Assembly (NCBI RefSeq): GCF_022321485.1 | Contig: NZ_JAKOGG010000017.1 | Span: 1 to 64,000, forward strand | DNA from: Shewanella electrica | GTDB lineage: Bacteria; Pseudomonadota; Gammaproteobacteria; Enterobacterales; Shewanellaceae | Length of the DNA stretch: 64,000 nt | Direction of reading: 5' to 3' | In this document: in pieces, positions 43,495 through 52,065 of the stretch | Layout: each line of letters opens with the position of its first letter | Numbering within the stretch: the first letter of the stretch is position 1 | The notes under the pieces: generated by a model | Database searches by the model: none | What the model saw: the letters and a program-made list of their open reading frames with translations, nothing else | Told to the model about the DNA's origin: nothing | Translations under genes and position numbers: made by a program

Positions 43495-43745
43495 TGAAGA
43501 GGCAGTGTGGATTTGGCGTCGTTGAATATGTGCTGGGAATTGTGGTGTTAGTGACGATTTTCTTTATGCCTTACAAAGATAATAAATCGATAGCTAATAG
43601 ACTAGTTGATGCAGTGAAGCAGGAGCATTCCGGCTACATCTACGCGCAAACATTAAGCCAATTTCAGGTGACATCACTTAATGCGTCGCCAAAAGTTAAT
43701 CCAGTCCCTAAAGCGAAAAAGGAATTAGAAAGCTTTAACAAGTAA
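43494..43745 (+). CDS. Small pilin-like protein
   Basis: 83 residues starting MKRQCGFG, then VVEYVLGIVVLVTIFFM, which looks like a prepilin leader cut after Gly8 followed by a Glu-Tyr containing helix. The remaining tail is short and hydrophilic. It may be a minor Flp-like pilin or pseudopilin. It is not close in sequence to the Flp pilin at 38582. Confidence 0.65.
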   Translation: MKRQCGFGVVEYVLGIVVLVTIFFMPYKDNKSIANRLVDAVKQEHSGYIYAQTLSQFQVTSLNASPKVNPVPKAKKELESFNK

Positions 43746-43756
43746 AGGAGCCACTT

Positions 43757-44692
43757 GTGTCTTTCCAAAAGTCTAAAAGCAGTTGGTTAATGCTAATTAT
43801 TGCAGTGCTTGTAGCAATAGCTGCGTTCTGGCTGTCAAATAACTATCTAAAAAATAAAGAAGAAATATTGAAGAGCCAAATAGTACAGGAAGAAGCTGAA
43901 ACAGTTTCCGTAGTGGTGGCATCTAGACCAATACAAATGGGAGAAATTCTCAGCCCAGACAATATGGCAGTTGCCGACATGCCAGTATCTTTTGCTTCAG
44001 CATCAGCCGTCGCTCCGGGAGATTTTGATTATTACAACGGTCAGGTAGTAAAGCACGATATGTCACCCGGAGAACCTTTGCTGACGCACTATGTATCCGG
44101 TCTTGGTATTGAAAGCTTTTCAGATCTGTTAGGTGAAGGCGAGCGTGCAGTAACATTGCAAATCGATGAAATAAATTCGGTTTCAGGGATGACCTTACCG
44201 GGAGATATCGTTGATCTGATGTTGGTAACCGAAGTTGAGCCTGAAGCAGAGAGTACCGAGAAGACCACCCAAATTCAGCCACTTTTACAAAGCGTTCGTA
44301 TTTTGGCTGTGGATGACATATCTCTAGTTTCCCCCACTCAGGACTTTGTTCTTCATGGTGTAGGCAAAGGCTCACTCCAATACTCATCAATCACTGTCGG
44401 AGTGAAATATCAAGACGCAGCAAAGCTTGTACTGGCCAAAGATGTTGGAAAGATAGCCTTCATGCTACGGAATCGCTCAGACGAGCAGCAACTGGCCAAG
44501 ACTATGTTCAACAGCAAGCAGTTAGCATCAGAAGCCGCCAGCATTGAAGGACAGTACCAGCTCTATACCTTATCCAGTACGTCCGGTGGCAGTCTAAAGC
44601 CAGTAACGGTATCCATTGCAAGCCCAAGCACAAAATCGGGTGAACTCAGTATTTTGAAATACAGCGCTTCCTCTCAGGCAGTGAAGAATTAG
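43757..44692 (+). CDS. cpaB: Flp pilus assembly protein CpaB/RcpC
   Basis: A 311-residue periplasmic protein anchored by an N-terminal helix (WLMLIIAVLVAIAAFWLS). It has a SAF domain (about residues 50-115: VVVASRPIQMGEILSPDNM, GQVVKHDMSPGEPLLTHYV) and the RcpC-like GERAVTLQIDEINSVSGM with PGDIVDLMLV. In Tad systems it cooperates with the secretin. The start is GTG after AAAGGAG. Confidence 0.92.
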   Translation: MSFQKSKSSWLMLIIAVLVAIAAFWLSNNYLKNKEEILKSQIVQEEAETVSVVVASRPIQMGEILSPDNMAVADMPVSFASASAVAPGDFDYYNGQVVKHDMSPGEPLLTHYVSGLGIESFSDLLGEGERAVTLQIDEINSVSGMTLPGDIVDLMLVTEVEPEAESTEKTTQIQPLLQSVRILAVDDISLVSPTQDFVLHGVGKGSLQYSSITVGVKYQDAAKLVLAKDVGKIAFMLRNRSDEQQLAKTMFNSKQLASEAASIEGQYQLYTLSSTSGGSLKPVTVSIASPSTKSGELSILKYSASSQAVKN

Positions 44693-44703
44693 GTGACAAG
44701 GAT

Positions 44704-46008
44704 ATGTTTTTTAAGCGCGTAAATGTGATGGTGTTACTGTTTGGTTTGGGATTTGCTCAATCCATCTTGGCGGCACCAGCCAAACAATACATTGAGCTAT
44801 ACATGGGACAAGTCAAAACCATTCAGGTTGGGGAGGTTAAACGGATTGCTGTAGGTATGGATACCGTTCTTGGCGCCAGTGTGATGGACAACGACGAGTT
44901 GTTGCTGATCCCCAAAGCACCTGGCTCCACTGAACTGCACATTTGGAAAGCAGGCGAACGCAAACTGACACTTACAGTAGACGTGTTACCCGCACAAGCC
45001 AGTAAAACTCTGAAAGAACTTCGCTCAGTTTTCAGAACATTCGAGCATGTCAGCTTCCGCCATGAGAGTGGATTCATTCTAGCTGAAGGAAAAATCCGTC
45101 CTGAGGATGCGACCTTGTTCCAAGGAACGCTGGAGAAGTTTCCAGAGGTCATATCCATGGTCAGAGCGGAGCAAGTTGAAATCAAAGATATGGTTAAAAT
45201 GCAGGTCAAAGTACTTGAGATAAACAAAAACGATGGACTGCAGTTCGGTATCAATTGGGATAATGCCATCAGTGGTCCCTCCCTAGCGCTGGTGACCAAT
45301 TTCAAACCTAACGACTATTATGTATTCGGTTCTGACGACAATGAACTGTTAGGACTCTTTGATGGAAAAATACCTATTTCATCATCTAAATCTTATAGTT
45401 ACGGTGGTATAGCCACTGGTATAAACTCCATCATTAATCTGCTTAAGGAGCAAGGTACAGCCCGTATTTTAGCGGAACCGTCCCTTAGCACTCGCAGTGG
45501 TGAAAAAGCCAGTTTTCAATCGGGAGGCTCTTACCCGCTCGCAGTTCTGAATGAGTTTGGTCAGCCAGTTGTTGAAATGCAGGACTATGGTATTCAGTTG
45601 GATATCCAGCCAATTATCGATGAGCAGGGCAATATTGTTTCTACCGTTAGGGCAGAAATGAGCTCCATCGACTTTTCCACTGTAGTACAGGGCGTTCCAG
45701 GGTTACTGACACGTAACACTGAATCGGTAGTTAATATGAGAGCCGGCGAAACACTGGTGATTTCAGGCCTGATCAAAGTGGAAGATAGCCGTAGTTACGA
45801 AAAGCTGCCGCTGTTGGGAGATATTCCGATTTTAGGGGAATTGTTCACTTCCCGTAATTTCCAACAAGGCCGCAGCGAACTCATAATTTTGGTCACACCT
45901 ACAGTAACCAAAGTTGATGTACCGCTTTCTGACGATATTCAGCAGAATTTGACAGATATGGAAGGTACCGCAGTTGATGTACCGACCTCAGATTGGTTAC
46001 TGGACTGA
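44704..46008 (+). CDS. cpaC: Outer-membrane secretin CpaC/RcpA of the Tad pilus
   Basis: 434 residues with a signal peptide (FGLGFAQSILA), an N-terminal pilus-type domain (about 30-105), a BON-like segment, and the C-terminal secretin domain (about 210-405) including ILAEPSLSTRSGEKASF, NMRAGETLVISGLI and LPLLGDIPILGELF. It forms the pore through which the pilus leaves the cell. It is followed by the ATPase after 9 bases. Confidence 0.94.
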   Translation: MFFKRVNVMVLLFGLGFAQSILAAPAKQYIELYMGQVKTIQVGEVKRIAVGMDTVLGASVMDNDELLLIPKAPGSTELHIWKAGERKLTLTVDVLPAQASKTLKELRSVFRTFEHVSFRHESGFILAEGKIRPEDATLFQGTLEKFPEVISMVRAEQVEIKDMVKMQVKVLEINKNDGLQFGINWDNAISGPSLALVTNFKPNDYYVFGSDDNELLGLFDGKIPISSSKSYSYGGIATGINSIINLLKEQGTARILAEPSLSTRSGEKASFQSGGSYPLAVLNEFGQPVVEMQDYGIQLDIQPIIDEQGNIVSTVRAEMSSIDFSTVVQGVPGLLTRNTESVVNMRAGETLVISGLIKVEDSRSYEKLPLLGDIPILGELFTSRNFQQGRSELIILVTPTVTKVDVPLSDDIQQNLTDMEGTAVDVPTSDWLLD

Positions 46009-46017
46009 GGAAGTGTG

Positions 46018-47742
46018 ATGTTTCAACTACGAGTTAAAACTAGCAAAGGAACTTGGGTTGCGGAGCAGATTTGCCAAGAAGCAAGTTGTGTGTTGGGTAA
46101 AGACGATTCTTGCTTCGTACAGCTGCACGGTTGGCGAATTGGCAAGGAGCACATTCGCTTTATTCGTACCGATGATGGCCTGTTTGTCAGTGAGTTAATT
46201 CCCAAAAGTGGTCTCAGAGTCAATGGCAATACTATCGAGACCTATGGTCCGCTGCAGCCAGATGATTTGATTGAGTTGCATTCCTACCAAATAACCGCCA
46301 AAAATCACACCAAGCTCAGAACCAATTCTGATCCAGTCTCCTCCTCGACGGAAACCGCTGTGAACTCGACTGATACCTCCAAGGAGCCTGACGCCCCTCC
46401 ACCACAACAGCCGCAAATAGAGGAGTCTGTTGCTACGGAGAGCGCTCATTCTATTCTAGTCAGAGAATGGCGTAGCAAAATTCATCAGGAACTGCTCAAG
46501 CAAATGGATTTACGTCGTATCAACGTGAATACGATGACTGATGAGGAATTGCGAACTTTTACAGACAGCATGATTAGCGGCATTGTGGCGGAGATGGAAG
46601 ACTTTCCTGCAGAGTTAAACAGGCAAAAAGTTTCTGATCAAGTGCTAAACGAAGCGGTTGGGCTTGGTCCTCTAGAATCTTTGCTGGCAATGGATGATGT
46701 CAGTGAAGTTATGGTGAATGCGGCTGACGAAATCTTCTATGAGAAAGCAGGACGCATTACAAAATCAGACGTGACATTTACCGATGATCGCTCTGTATTG
46801 GCAGCCATTGAACGGATAGTTACACCGCTTGGACGGCGCATAGATGAAAGCTCCCCAACAGTGGATGCCCGTTTGAAAGATGGTTCACGGGTAAATGCAG
46901 TAATTCCCCCAATAGCCCTTAAAGGCCCTTGTATCACCATTCGTAAGTTTATGAAGGAGCGACTTACTGCTCAGCATTTGGTGAACTTCAACACCTTGAG
47001 TCCAGCTATGGTGCACTTTCTGGAAATGGCGGTGAAACACAAGCAAAACATCATTATCTCCGGAGGTACCGGCTCGGGAAAAACGACTCTTTTGAATGTG
47101 CTGTCCAACTTTATTCCAGTGCATGAACGGGTTATCACCGTTGAGGATGCTGCGGAACTCAAGCTGACTCAGAACAACCTTATCTCACTCGAAGCCAGAC
47201 CATCAAACCAAGAAGGCAAGGGTGAAGTACCTATTCGAGATTTGGTGAAAAACTGTTTGCGTATGCGCCCAGACCGAATTGTGGTGGGCGAGTGCCGTGG
47301 CGGTGAAGCGCTTGATATGCTTCAAGCAATGAACACTGGCCACGATGGTTCACTCAGCACCGCTCATGCTAACAGCCCCAGAGACTGTATTTCACGTTTG
47401 GAAGTGATGGTGATGATGGCTGGGGTGGAACTGCCAATTTTGGCAATTCGTGAGCAGATATCTTCCGCCGTTAACCTGATTGTTCAGCAAACCCGCTTTG
47501 CGTGCGGCTCACGCAAGATTGTCAGCATTTGCGAAGTGGCGGGAGTTGAGGGCAACCGAATCCAGCTTGGCGAAATATTTAAATTTCAACAAAACGGCTA
47601 CGGCGATGATGGCAAGGTAAAGGGTGAGTTCATCTCAACTGGCATAGTACCGCAGTTTTATGAAGAACTAGCTAAACGCGGACTAGAGGTGGATATGGAC
47701 ATATTTTCTCCCGGCGCGAAGGTAAAGGATTTGGCACCATGA
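46018..47742 (+). CDS. tadA: FHA domain-containing Tad secretion ATPase CpaF/TadA
   Basis: A 574-residue assembly motor. Residues about 1-95 resemble an FHA phosphopeptide-binding domain (CVLGKDDSCFVQL, GKEHIRFI, SGLRVNGNTI), then a Ser/Pro-rich linker to about 145, then the CpaF ATPase with Walker A GGTGSGKTT at about 349, RPDRIVVGECRGGEA and GSLSTAHANSP. Classical TadA/CpaF lack the FHA part. In the FHA motif the usual Ser before His is Gly-Lys-Glu, so phospho-Thr binding is uncertain. The ATG at 46018 is chosen over a GTG one codon earlier. Confidence 0.92.
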   Translation: MFQLRVKTSKGTWVAEQICQEASCVLGKDDSCFVQLHGWRIGKEHIRFIRTDDGLFVSELIPKSGLRVNGNTIETYGPLQPDDLIELHSYQITAKNHTKLRTNSDPVSSSTETAVNSTDTSKEPDAPPPQQPQIEESVATESAHSILVREWRSKIHQELLKQMDLRRINVNTMTDEELRTFTDSMISGIVAEMEDFPAELNRQKVSDQVLNEAVGLGPLESLLAMDDVSEVMVNAADEIFYEKAGRITKSDVTFTDDRSVLAAIERIVTPLGRRIDESSPTVDARLKDGSRVNAVIPPIALKGPCITIRKFMKERLTAQHLVNFNTLSPAMVHFLEMAVKHKQNIIISGGTGSGKTTLLNVLSNFIPVHERVITVEDAAELKLTQNNLISLEARPSNQEGKGEVPIRDLVKNCLRMRPDRIVVGECRGGEALDMLQAMNTGHDGSLSTAHANSPRDCISRLEVMVMMAGVELPILAIREQISSAVNLIVQQTRFACGSRKIVSICEVAGVEGNRIQLGEIFKFQQNGYGDDGKVKGEFISTGIVPQFYEELAKRGLEVDMDIFSPGAKVKDLAP

Positions 47743-48593
47743 CTTTTGAAATTGCACTGGTCGCGATGTTTTTTTCACTGTCCGCTGGAGTCTTTGCTTG
47801 GTTTTTGGTGAGAGTAGTTTCTGGGGCTGCTGTCAGCTATCGGCGGAACTTTACAGCACAGGCTAAGATCAAGTTGTCAGATCTTTTTCTGACTATCGAG
47901 CCCGAAAAACTGTTCATGTTGAACCTAGCGGCTGTAGTACTGTTTTTCGTTTTCACCTTTTTTTTGACCGGTAATATCATCCCTGCCTCCGTAATGGCTG
48001 TTTTGGTGGGGGCTTCTCCAACGGTGATTTTTTCGATACTGCGAAAGCGGCGGCAAAAGGCTTTTATCAGTCAATTGCCAGACATGTTACAGGGAACATC
48101 GACGGCTATGCGCTCAGGTGCCAGTTTGAACCAAGCGCTGGAGTCTGTTATTGCAGAATCCAGTGCCCCCATCAAGCAGGAATTTGATTTGTTCCTTAGA
48201 GAAGTACGAGTGGGGGTTAGTTTCAACGAAGCCTTAGACAATCTATACCAGCGCATTCCGCTAATGGACCTGAATCTAGTGATTTCAGGGATGAAAATAT
48301 CCCGGGAAATCGGTGGAAACCTAGCCGAAACACTTGAACGTATGGCTGATACTTTGCGCAGAAAATTGGAAATGGAAGGCAAGATTGATGCGCTTACCGC
48401 TCAGGGACGGGCACAGGGCTACGTGATGACAGGGCTGCCGATATTGCTAGGCTTGGTTTTATACCAAATGGAACCGGATCAAATGTCGCTGTTGTGGACA
48501 GAATGGTATGGATGGATGGTGATATCCATCGTAGTTGTACTTGAAATTATTGGATTTTTCTTTATCAGAAAAATCGTCAACATAGATGTGTAA
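47739..48593 (+). CDS. tadB: Tad pilus inner-membrane platform protein TadB
   Basis: 284 residues of the GspF/T2SSF class. Membrane helices are at about 4-25, 60-100 and the C terminus; the cytoplasmic domain has QLPDMLQGTSTAMRSGASLNQALE, AMRSG being the hallmark of TadB. It overlaps tadA by 4 bases and is followed by tadC after 5 bases; TadB and TadC form the platform driven by TadA. Confidence 0.93.
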   Translation: MTFEIALVAMFFSLSAGVFAWFLVRVVSGAAVSYRRNFTAQAKIKLSDLFLTIEPEKLFMLNLAAVVLFFVFTFFLTGNIIPASVMAVLVGASPTVIFSILRKRRQKAFISQLPDMLQGTSTAMRSGASLNQALESVIAESSAPIKQEFDLFLREVRVGVSFNEALDNLYQRIPLMDLNLVISGMKISREIGGNLAETLERMADTLRRKLEMEGKIDALTAQGRAQGYVMTGLPILLGLVLYQMEPDQMSLLWTEWYGWMVISIVVVLEIIGFFFIRKIVNIDV

Positions 48594-48598
48594 TTACG

Positions 48599-49474
48599 AT
48601 GACCTTTATTATTTCATTGGCTATCAGCATCGCCATTTTCATCGGATTCATAGCCTTCGGGCGTATTGTTAGCTTTGTAAAAAAAGCCGATAGACAGTAC
48701 ATGGATCCGCTGCCACCACTGATGAGGCTAAATTGGCCAGCTATCTGTTTTCTGTCTCATTACTTTGGTGACTTACTCTCGGTAGAATACATAGAGCGAA
48801 GCAAAATTAAACTGAGACGGGCAGGTCTTGCTTATCTAGTAACAGCGCAACAGTTTTTTGCACTTAAGCTATTGTCATCATTAACATTTACACTGTTATC
48901 CTGGTTATGTTTTCTAATGTTGGACAAGCCCGCAGGTATAGCGCCGCTGGCTTTTTCACTGTTTGGTTTTATTTTTCCTGAAATCAATCTCAACGACCGT
49001 AAAAAGAAAGTAGAAAAGGAGATTGTGCGCCTGTTACCGATCTATCTCGACTTCATTACCATGGCTGTTGAAGCAGGGATGAATCTTAATAGCGCACTGA
49101 TGCAAGCTGTTGAAAAGGGCCCACCTGGTCCACTGAACCATGAGTTTCAAAAGGTGCTTAGAGACATTAAAGCTGGTGTAGGGAAAATTGAAGCACTGCG
49201 GAATATGAGCGAGCGCTTAGATATTCGAGAAATACGCAGCCTAGTATCGTCGCTTTCCCATGCAGAAAAAAGTGGTTCAAGCGTGGGCGAAACCTTAAGA
49301 ATCCAATCTGAACAACGACGTACAGAACGTTTCCAGCGTGCCGAAAAGTTGGCGATGCAAGCACCTGTAAAACTCGTAGGGCCTTTGGTGCTATTCATCT
49401 TTCCGACCACTTTTATTGTGTTGTTTTTTCCTATTGCAACCCAGATGTTCGCTCTGTTTACCAAAGGGGGATAA
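48599..49474 (+). CDS. tadC: Tad pilus inner-membrane platform protein TadC
   Basis: 291 residues, also of the GspF/T2SSF class, with LPIYLDFITMAVEAGMNLNSAL and GETLRIQSEQRRTERFQRAEK, which are TadC signatures. Helices are seen at the N terminus, about 85-130 and at the C terminus (LVLFIFPTTFIVLFFPI). The downstream DUF192 gene starts directly at its stop codon. Confidence 0.93.
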   Translation: MTFIISLAISIAIFIGFIAFGRIVSFVKKADRQYMDPLPPLMRLNWPAICFLSHYFGDLLSVEYIERSKIKLRRAGLAYLVTAQQFFALKLLSSLTFTLLSWLCFLMLDKPAGIAPLAFSLFGFIFPEINLNDRKKKVEKEIVRLLPIYLDFITMAVEAGMNLNSALMQAVEKGPPGPLNHEFQKVLRDIKAGVGKIEALRNMSERLDIREIRSLVSSLSHAEKSGSSVGETLRIQSEQRRTERFQRAEKLAMQAPVKLVGPLVLFIFPTTFIVLFFPIATQMFALFTKGG

Positions 49475-49816
49475 ATGCAACTTAAATCCTTGTATTTCGA
49501 TGAACGAGCGCTGTTGAATAGGGTGTTTTTACCGCACAGTTTTTGGCAACGCGCCAGAGGCTTGTTGGGCAAACCACCTTTGCAAATTGATGAAGGTTTT
49601 TTATTCAACGATTGCCGCGCAATACACATGTTTGGTATGCGTCATATGCTAGATATCGTATTTGTAGATGGAGATCTGAAAATTTGTAAATTGGTGCCTG
49701 AACTTTCGCCGTGGAGGATGGCGTACTGCGCTAATGCCGAGCACACATTGGAATTAGCCTCAGGCAGTATAGGTCGTCTAGAACTGACTCTCGGGCAACA
49801 ACTGGAATTGAGATAG
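49475..49816 (+). CDS. DUF192 family protein
   Basis: 113 residues covering a single DUF192 domain: RARGLLGKPPL, AIHMFGMRHMLDIVFVDGD and LELASGSI are the family landmarks. The function is unknown, but DUF192 genes recur beside Tad loci in several proteobacteria. No signal peptide is seen. The start abuts the tadC stop (TAAATG). Confidence 0.85.
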   Translation: MQLKSLYFDERALLNRVFLPHSFWQRARGLLGKPPLQIDEGFLFNDCRAIHMFGMRHMLDIVFVDGDLKICKLVPELSPWRMAYCANAEHTLELASGSIGRLELTLGQQLELR

Positions 49817-49818
49817 AA

Positions 49819-50259
49819 ATGAAAACTATCACACTGATATCACTTTGTATTTTGCTAACAGCTTGTGCCTCAACACAGAACAAGCAGCAGACAAATATCT
49901 CCTTCACTGAGCAATTGAAAGTAGCTGAAGAAGCCTATACCGAAGCCCGTTTAACGGACGCTGAAACCCAGTACCTGCAACTAACCCTGACAAATCCAGA
50001 GTATAAAGAAGCTTGGTTTAAGCTTGGCAATATATATGCTCGTCAGGGACGATATGAGGCTTCGATTCGTTGCTATGAGAAGGTGTTAGCACTGGACAAT
50101 CAGGACGGCAAAGCTTGGTTTAACCTAGCTGTTGTTAAACTTAATCAATCACGCCAAACTTTGCAGCAAGCTGAACAAACTTTAGCACCAGACACTGCGG
50201 AACTAAAGCAAATCAAGCAGTTGACACAAACCCTTAATCAGGTTTCCAAAGGGAGTTAA
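49819..50259 (+). CDS. tadD: TPR lipoprotein TadD
   Basis: 146 residues with a lipoprotein signal (ISLCILLTAC, lipid-carrying Cys at about residue 16) and TPR repeats (about 30-110: EEAYTEARLTDAETQYLQL, YKEAWFKLGNIYARQGRYEASI, AWFNLAVVKL). It is a pilotin-like factor that in Tad systems helps the secretin assemble. It begins 2 bases after the DUF192 gene. Confidence 0.9.
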   Translation: MKTITLISLCILLTACASTQNKQQTNISFTEQLKVAEEAYTEARLTDAETQYLQLTLTNPEYKEAWFKLGNIYARQGRYEASIRCYEKVLALDNQDGKAWFNLAVVKLNQSRQTLQQAEQTLAPDTAELKQIKQLTQTLNQVSKGS

Positions 50260-50260
50260 C

Positions 50261-50968
50261 GTGAAACAGTATTTCAGAGGTCAAAGCTTGACAGAGTTTC
50301 TGGTGCTGATGCCAATTTTCTTCCTGTTGCTGTTTGGAATTTTAGAATTTACCTATATATATCGCGCCAAAACCACATTAAACACTGCAACATTTGAAGC
50401 TGCCCGAGCAGGTTCCCTTAACAATGCTCAGCTTGATCCAATGCGAGAAGCACTGCGTAAAGGCATGGTGCCTTTATATATGCAGGGTGGAACAGGAGCT
50501 CTAAAAATGGGGGAGGCTTATGTAAAGGTAAGACTTGATGAAGCCGCGATGAATACAATATCCGCAACAGTCACCATAGTTCATCCCACAATAGCCGTTT
50601 TTGACACTTTCAAAGTGAAACGAAAGACAACCTTAGTGAACGATACAGCAGATCTAGAGCGCTGGATAATTCCTAATGACAGTTTGCTCTACCGTTCAGC
50701 CAAAAAAGAAACGGTTCAAATTGCCGGGAAAAACGAAAGTATGAATATTCAGGATGCCAATCTGCTGAAAATTAGAACACTTTGGTGTTACAAACTGAAA
50801 GTTCCTATTTTACGCGAACTAATGGTTTCAAGCCTAGGGTGGTTTGGATCATCTGAGCAAAGAGCATGTAACGCGCTTGGCGTATTGAATGGTCCTCGAC
50901 TGGCGCTGAGTTCCCAATCAACAATCAGAATGCAGTCACATATAGTGTCTGATGGAAATTTGAAATGA
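50261..50968 (+). CDS. tadE: TadE-family pseudopilin
   Basis: 235 residues starting (GTG) MKQYFRGQ, then SLTEFLVLMPIFFLLLFGILEF: a TadE signature with Glu and Phe in the helix start. Cleavage after Gly7 by a prepilin peptidase is expected. AKTTLNTATFEAARAGS after the helix is typical. The C-terminal 100 residues have two cysteines and no recognised domain. Confidence 0.85.
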   Translation: MKQYFRGQSLTEFLVLMPIFFLLLFGILEFTYIYRAKTTLNTATFEAARAGSLNNAQLDPMREALRKGMVPLYMQGGTGALKMGEAYVKVRLDEAAMNTISATVTIVHPTIAVFDTFKVKRKTTLVNDTADLERWIIPNDSLLYRSAKKETVQIAGKNESMNIQDANLLKIRTLWCYKLKVPILRELMVSSLGWFGSSEQRACNALGVLNGPRLALSSQSTIRMQSHIVSDGNLK

Positions 50969-50979
50969 CAGGGATTGTT

Positions 50980-51867
50980 ATGAACATCAAATCGCTTTTG
51001 GTATTTTCTCTCCTAGGTGGCGCATTTGCCACACAAGCTGAATCACTCAGTGAATACAAGTTTAAAGAGGCAGAGTTGTTCAGCAGTGAAAGTAAGATAT
51101 TGATCAATCGGGAGATTCCCCTAGGGGCTCTTACATTTGCGAATCAAGAAACTAACGTACGTACAGAAGGATATTACCCTGAAAAGTCCGTACAACTTAA
51201 CGGTAAAGCAAAAGTGCGGATATTTGACTTCAGTCGTCAATATTCAGCATTTCACGTAGCACAATTACTTGAGGAATTGTTGGAGCAGCGGGGTTATACG
51301 ATTCGCTACCGTTGTCAGGAAATATCCTGTGGAGACTTAATAGGCTGGAGAGCTTCATTATCCCACTTTATCGACGGTGTAGAGAATCGTCAGCAGGTAA
51401 TTGTTGCTAGTAAAACAAATAACAATCTGTCGGCCTCATATATTGTTAGTCACATAACAGATATTGACTCCCAACCTCGTCTGGTGATGGAAGTCATCGA
51501 GACTGCTTCACCTATAAAGAGCGCACCCAATAGAGCGTTAACACTGAACTTCGATGTAAACTCTGCGCAGTTTACTGATGAGCAAAAACGCCAGATTGGC
51601 AGTATTGCAGAAGTGATTAAACGTGACAGCATGTGCAATTATAAAATCACTGGGTTTGCTGATAGTCAGGGGGACGAAGCGTCCAATCTCATATTATCCG
51701 AAACTCGAGCCTACAATTTGTCAAAGCTCCTAATTGATCAGTATGGCGTCCCCGCAGAAATAATTGATGTGCGAGGAGTAGGTGAAGCTCATCCGCTAAA
51801 AAACAATAATTCAGTTGATGGTCGGGCGGCCAATAGACGAGTTGAACTGATACCTGTAAGGCTGTAA
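50980..51867 (+). CDS. Exported OmpA-family protein ending the Tad operon
   Basis: 295 residues with a signal peptide (IKSLLVFSLLGGAFATQA), a DUF4892-like unit with YRCQEISCG (about residues 107-115), and a C-terminal OmpA domain (about 185-295: LTLNFDVNSAQFT, GFADSQGDEASNLILSETRA, GRAANRRVELIP). It has one repeat where the paralogue at 36289-37734 has two. A start at 50965 overlapping tadE is possible; 50980 gives the cleaner signal peptide. Proteins of this type probably tie the machine to peptidoglycan. Confidence 0.82.
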   Translation: MNIKSLLVFSLLGGAFATQAESLSEYKFKEAELFSSESKILINREIPLGALTFANQETNVRTEGYYPEKSVQLNGKAKVRIFDFSRQYSAFHVAQLLEELLEQRGYTIRYRCQEISCGDLIGWRASLSHFIDGVENRQQVIVASKTNNNLSASYIVSHITDIDSQPRLVMEVIETASPIKSAPNRALTLNFDVNSAQFTDEQKRQIGSIAEVIKRDSMCNYKITGFADSQGDEASNLILSETRAYNLSKLLIDQYGVPAEIIDVRGVGEAHPLKNNNSVDGRAANRRVELIPVRL

Positions 51868-51930
51868 TTTTTACGGTGGCTGGCTCCACGGTAATTTTTG
51901 TTTGTATCACAGACTTGGATTAGCATCCGC

Positions 51931-52017
51931 GAAGCCGATAAGCTCGTCAAAAAGCAATACTGGCAATGGTGCGCTGCCGAACCTTTATCTATCTGGAAAA
52001 GTAAACTGGATGACTAA
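51931..52017 (+). pseudogene. Truncated second copy of member A (C-terminal end only)
   Basis: The frame reads EADKLVKKQYWQWCAAEP and ends KSKLDD, 28 codons plus stop, matching the end of member A at 39535 with a few changes. No start codon or upstream part of the gene remains; the bases before 51930 are unrelated. It shows that an A-B pair was once present on both sides. Confidence 0.85.
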
Positions 52018-52065
52018 TGTCATTATCTACTTACACGCCATATAAACAATGAATTAGGTACTAGG

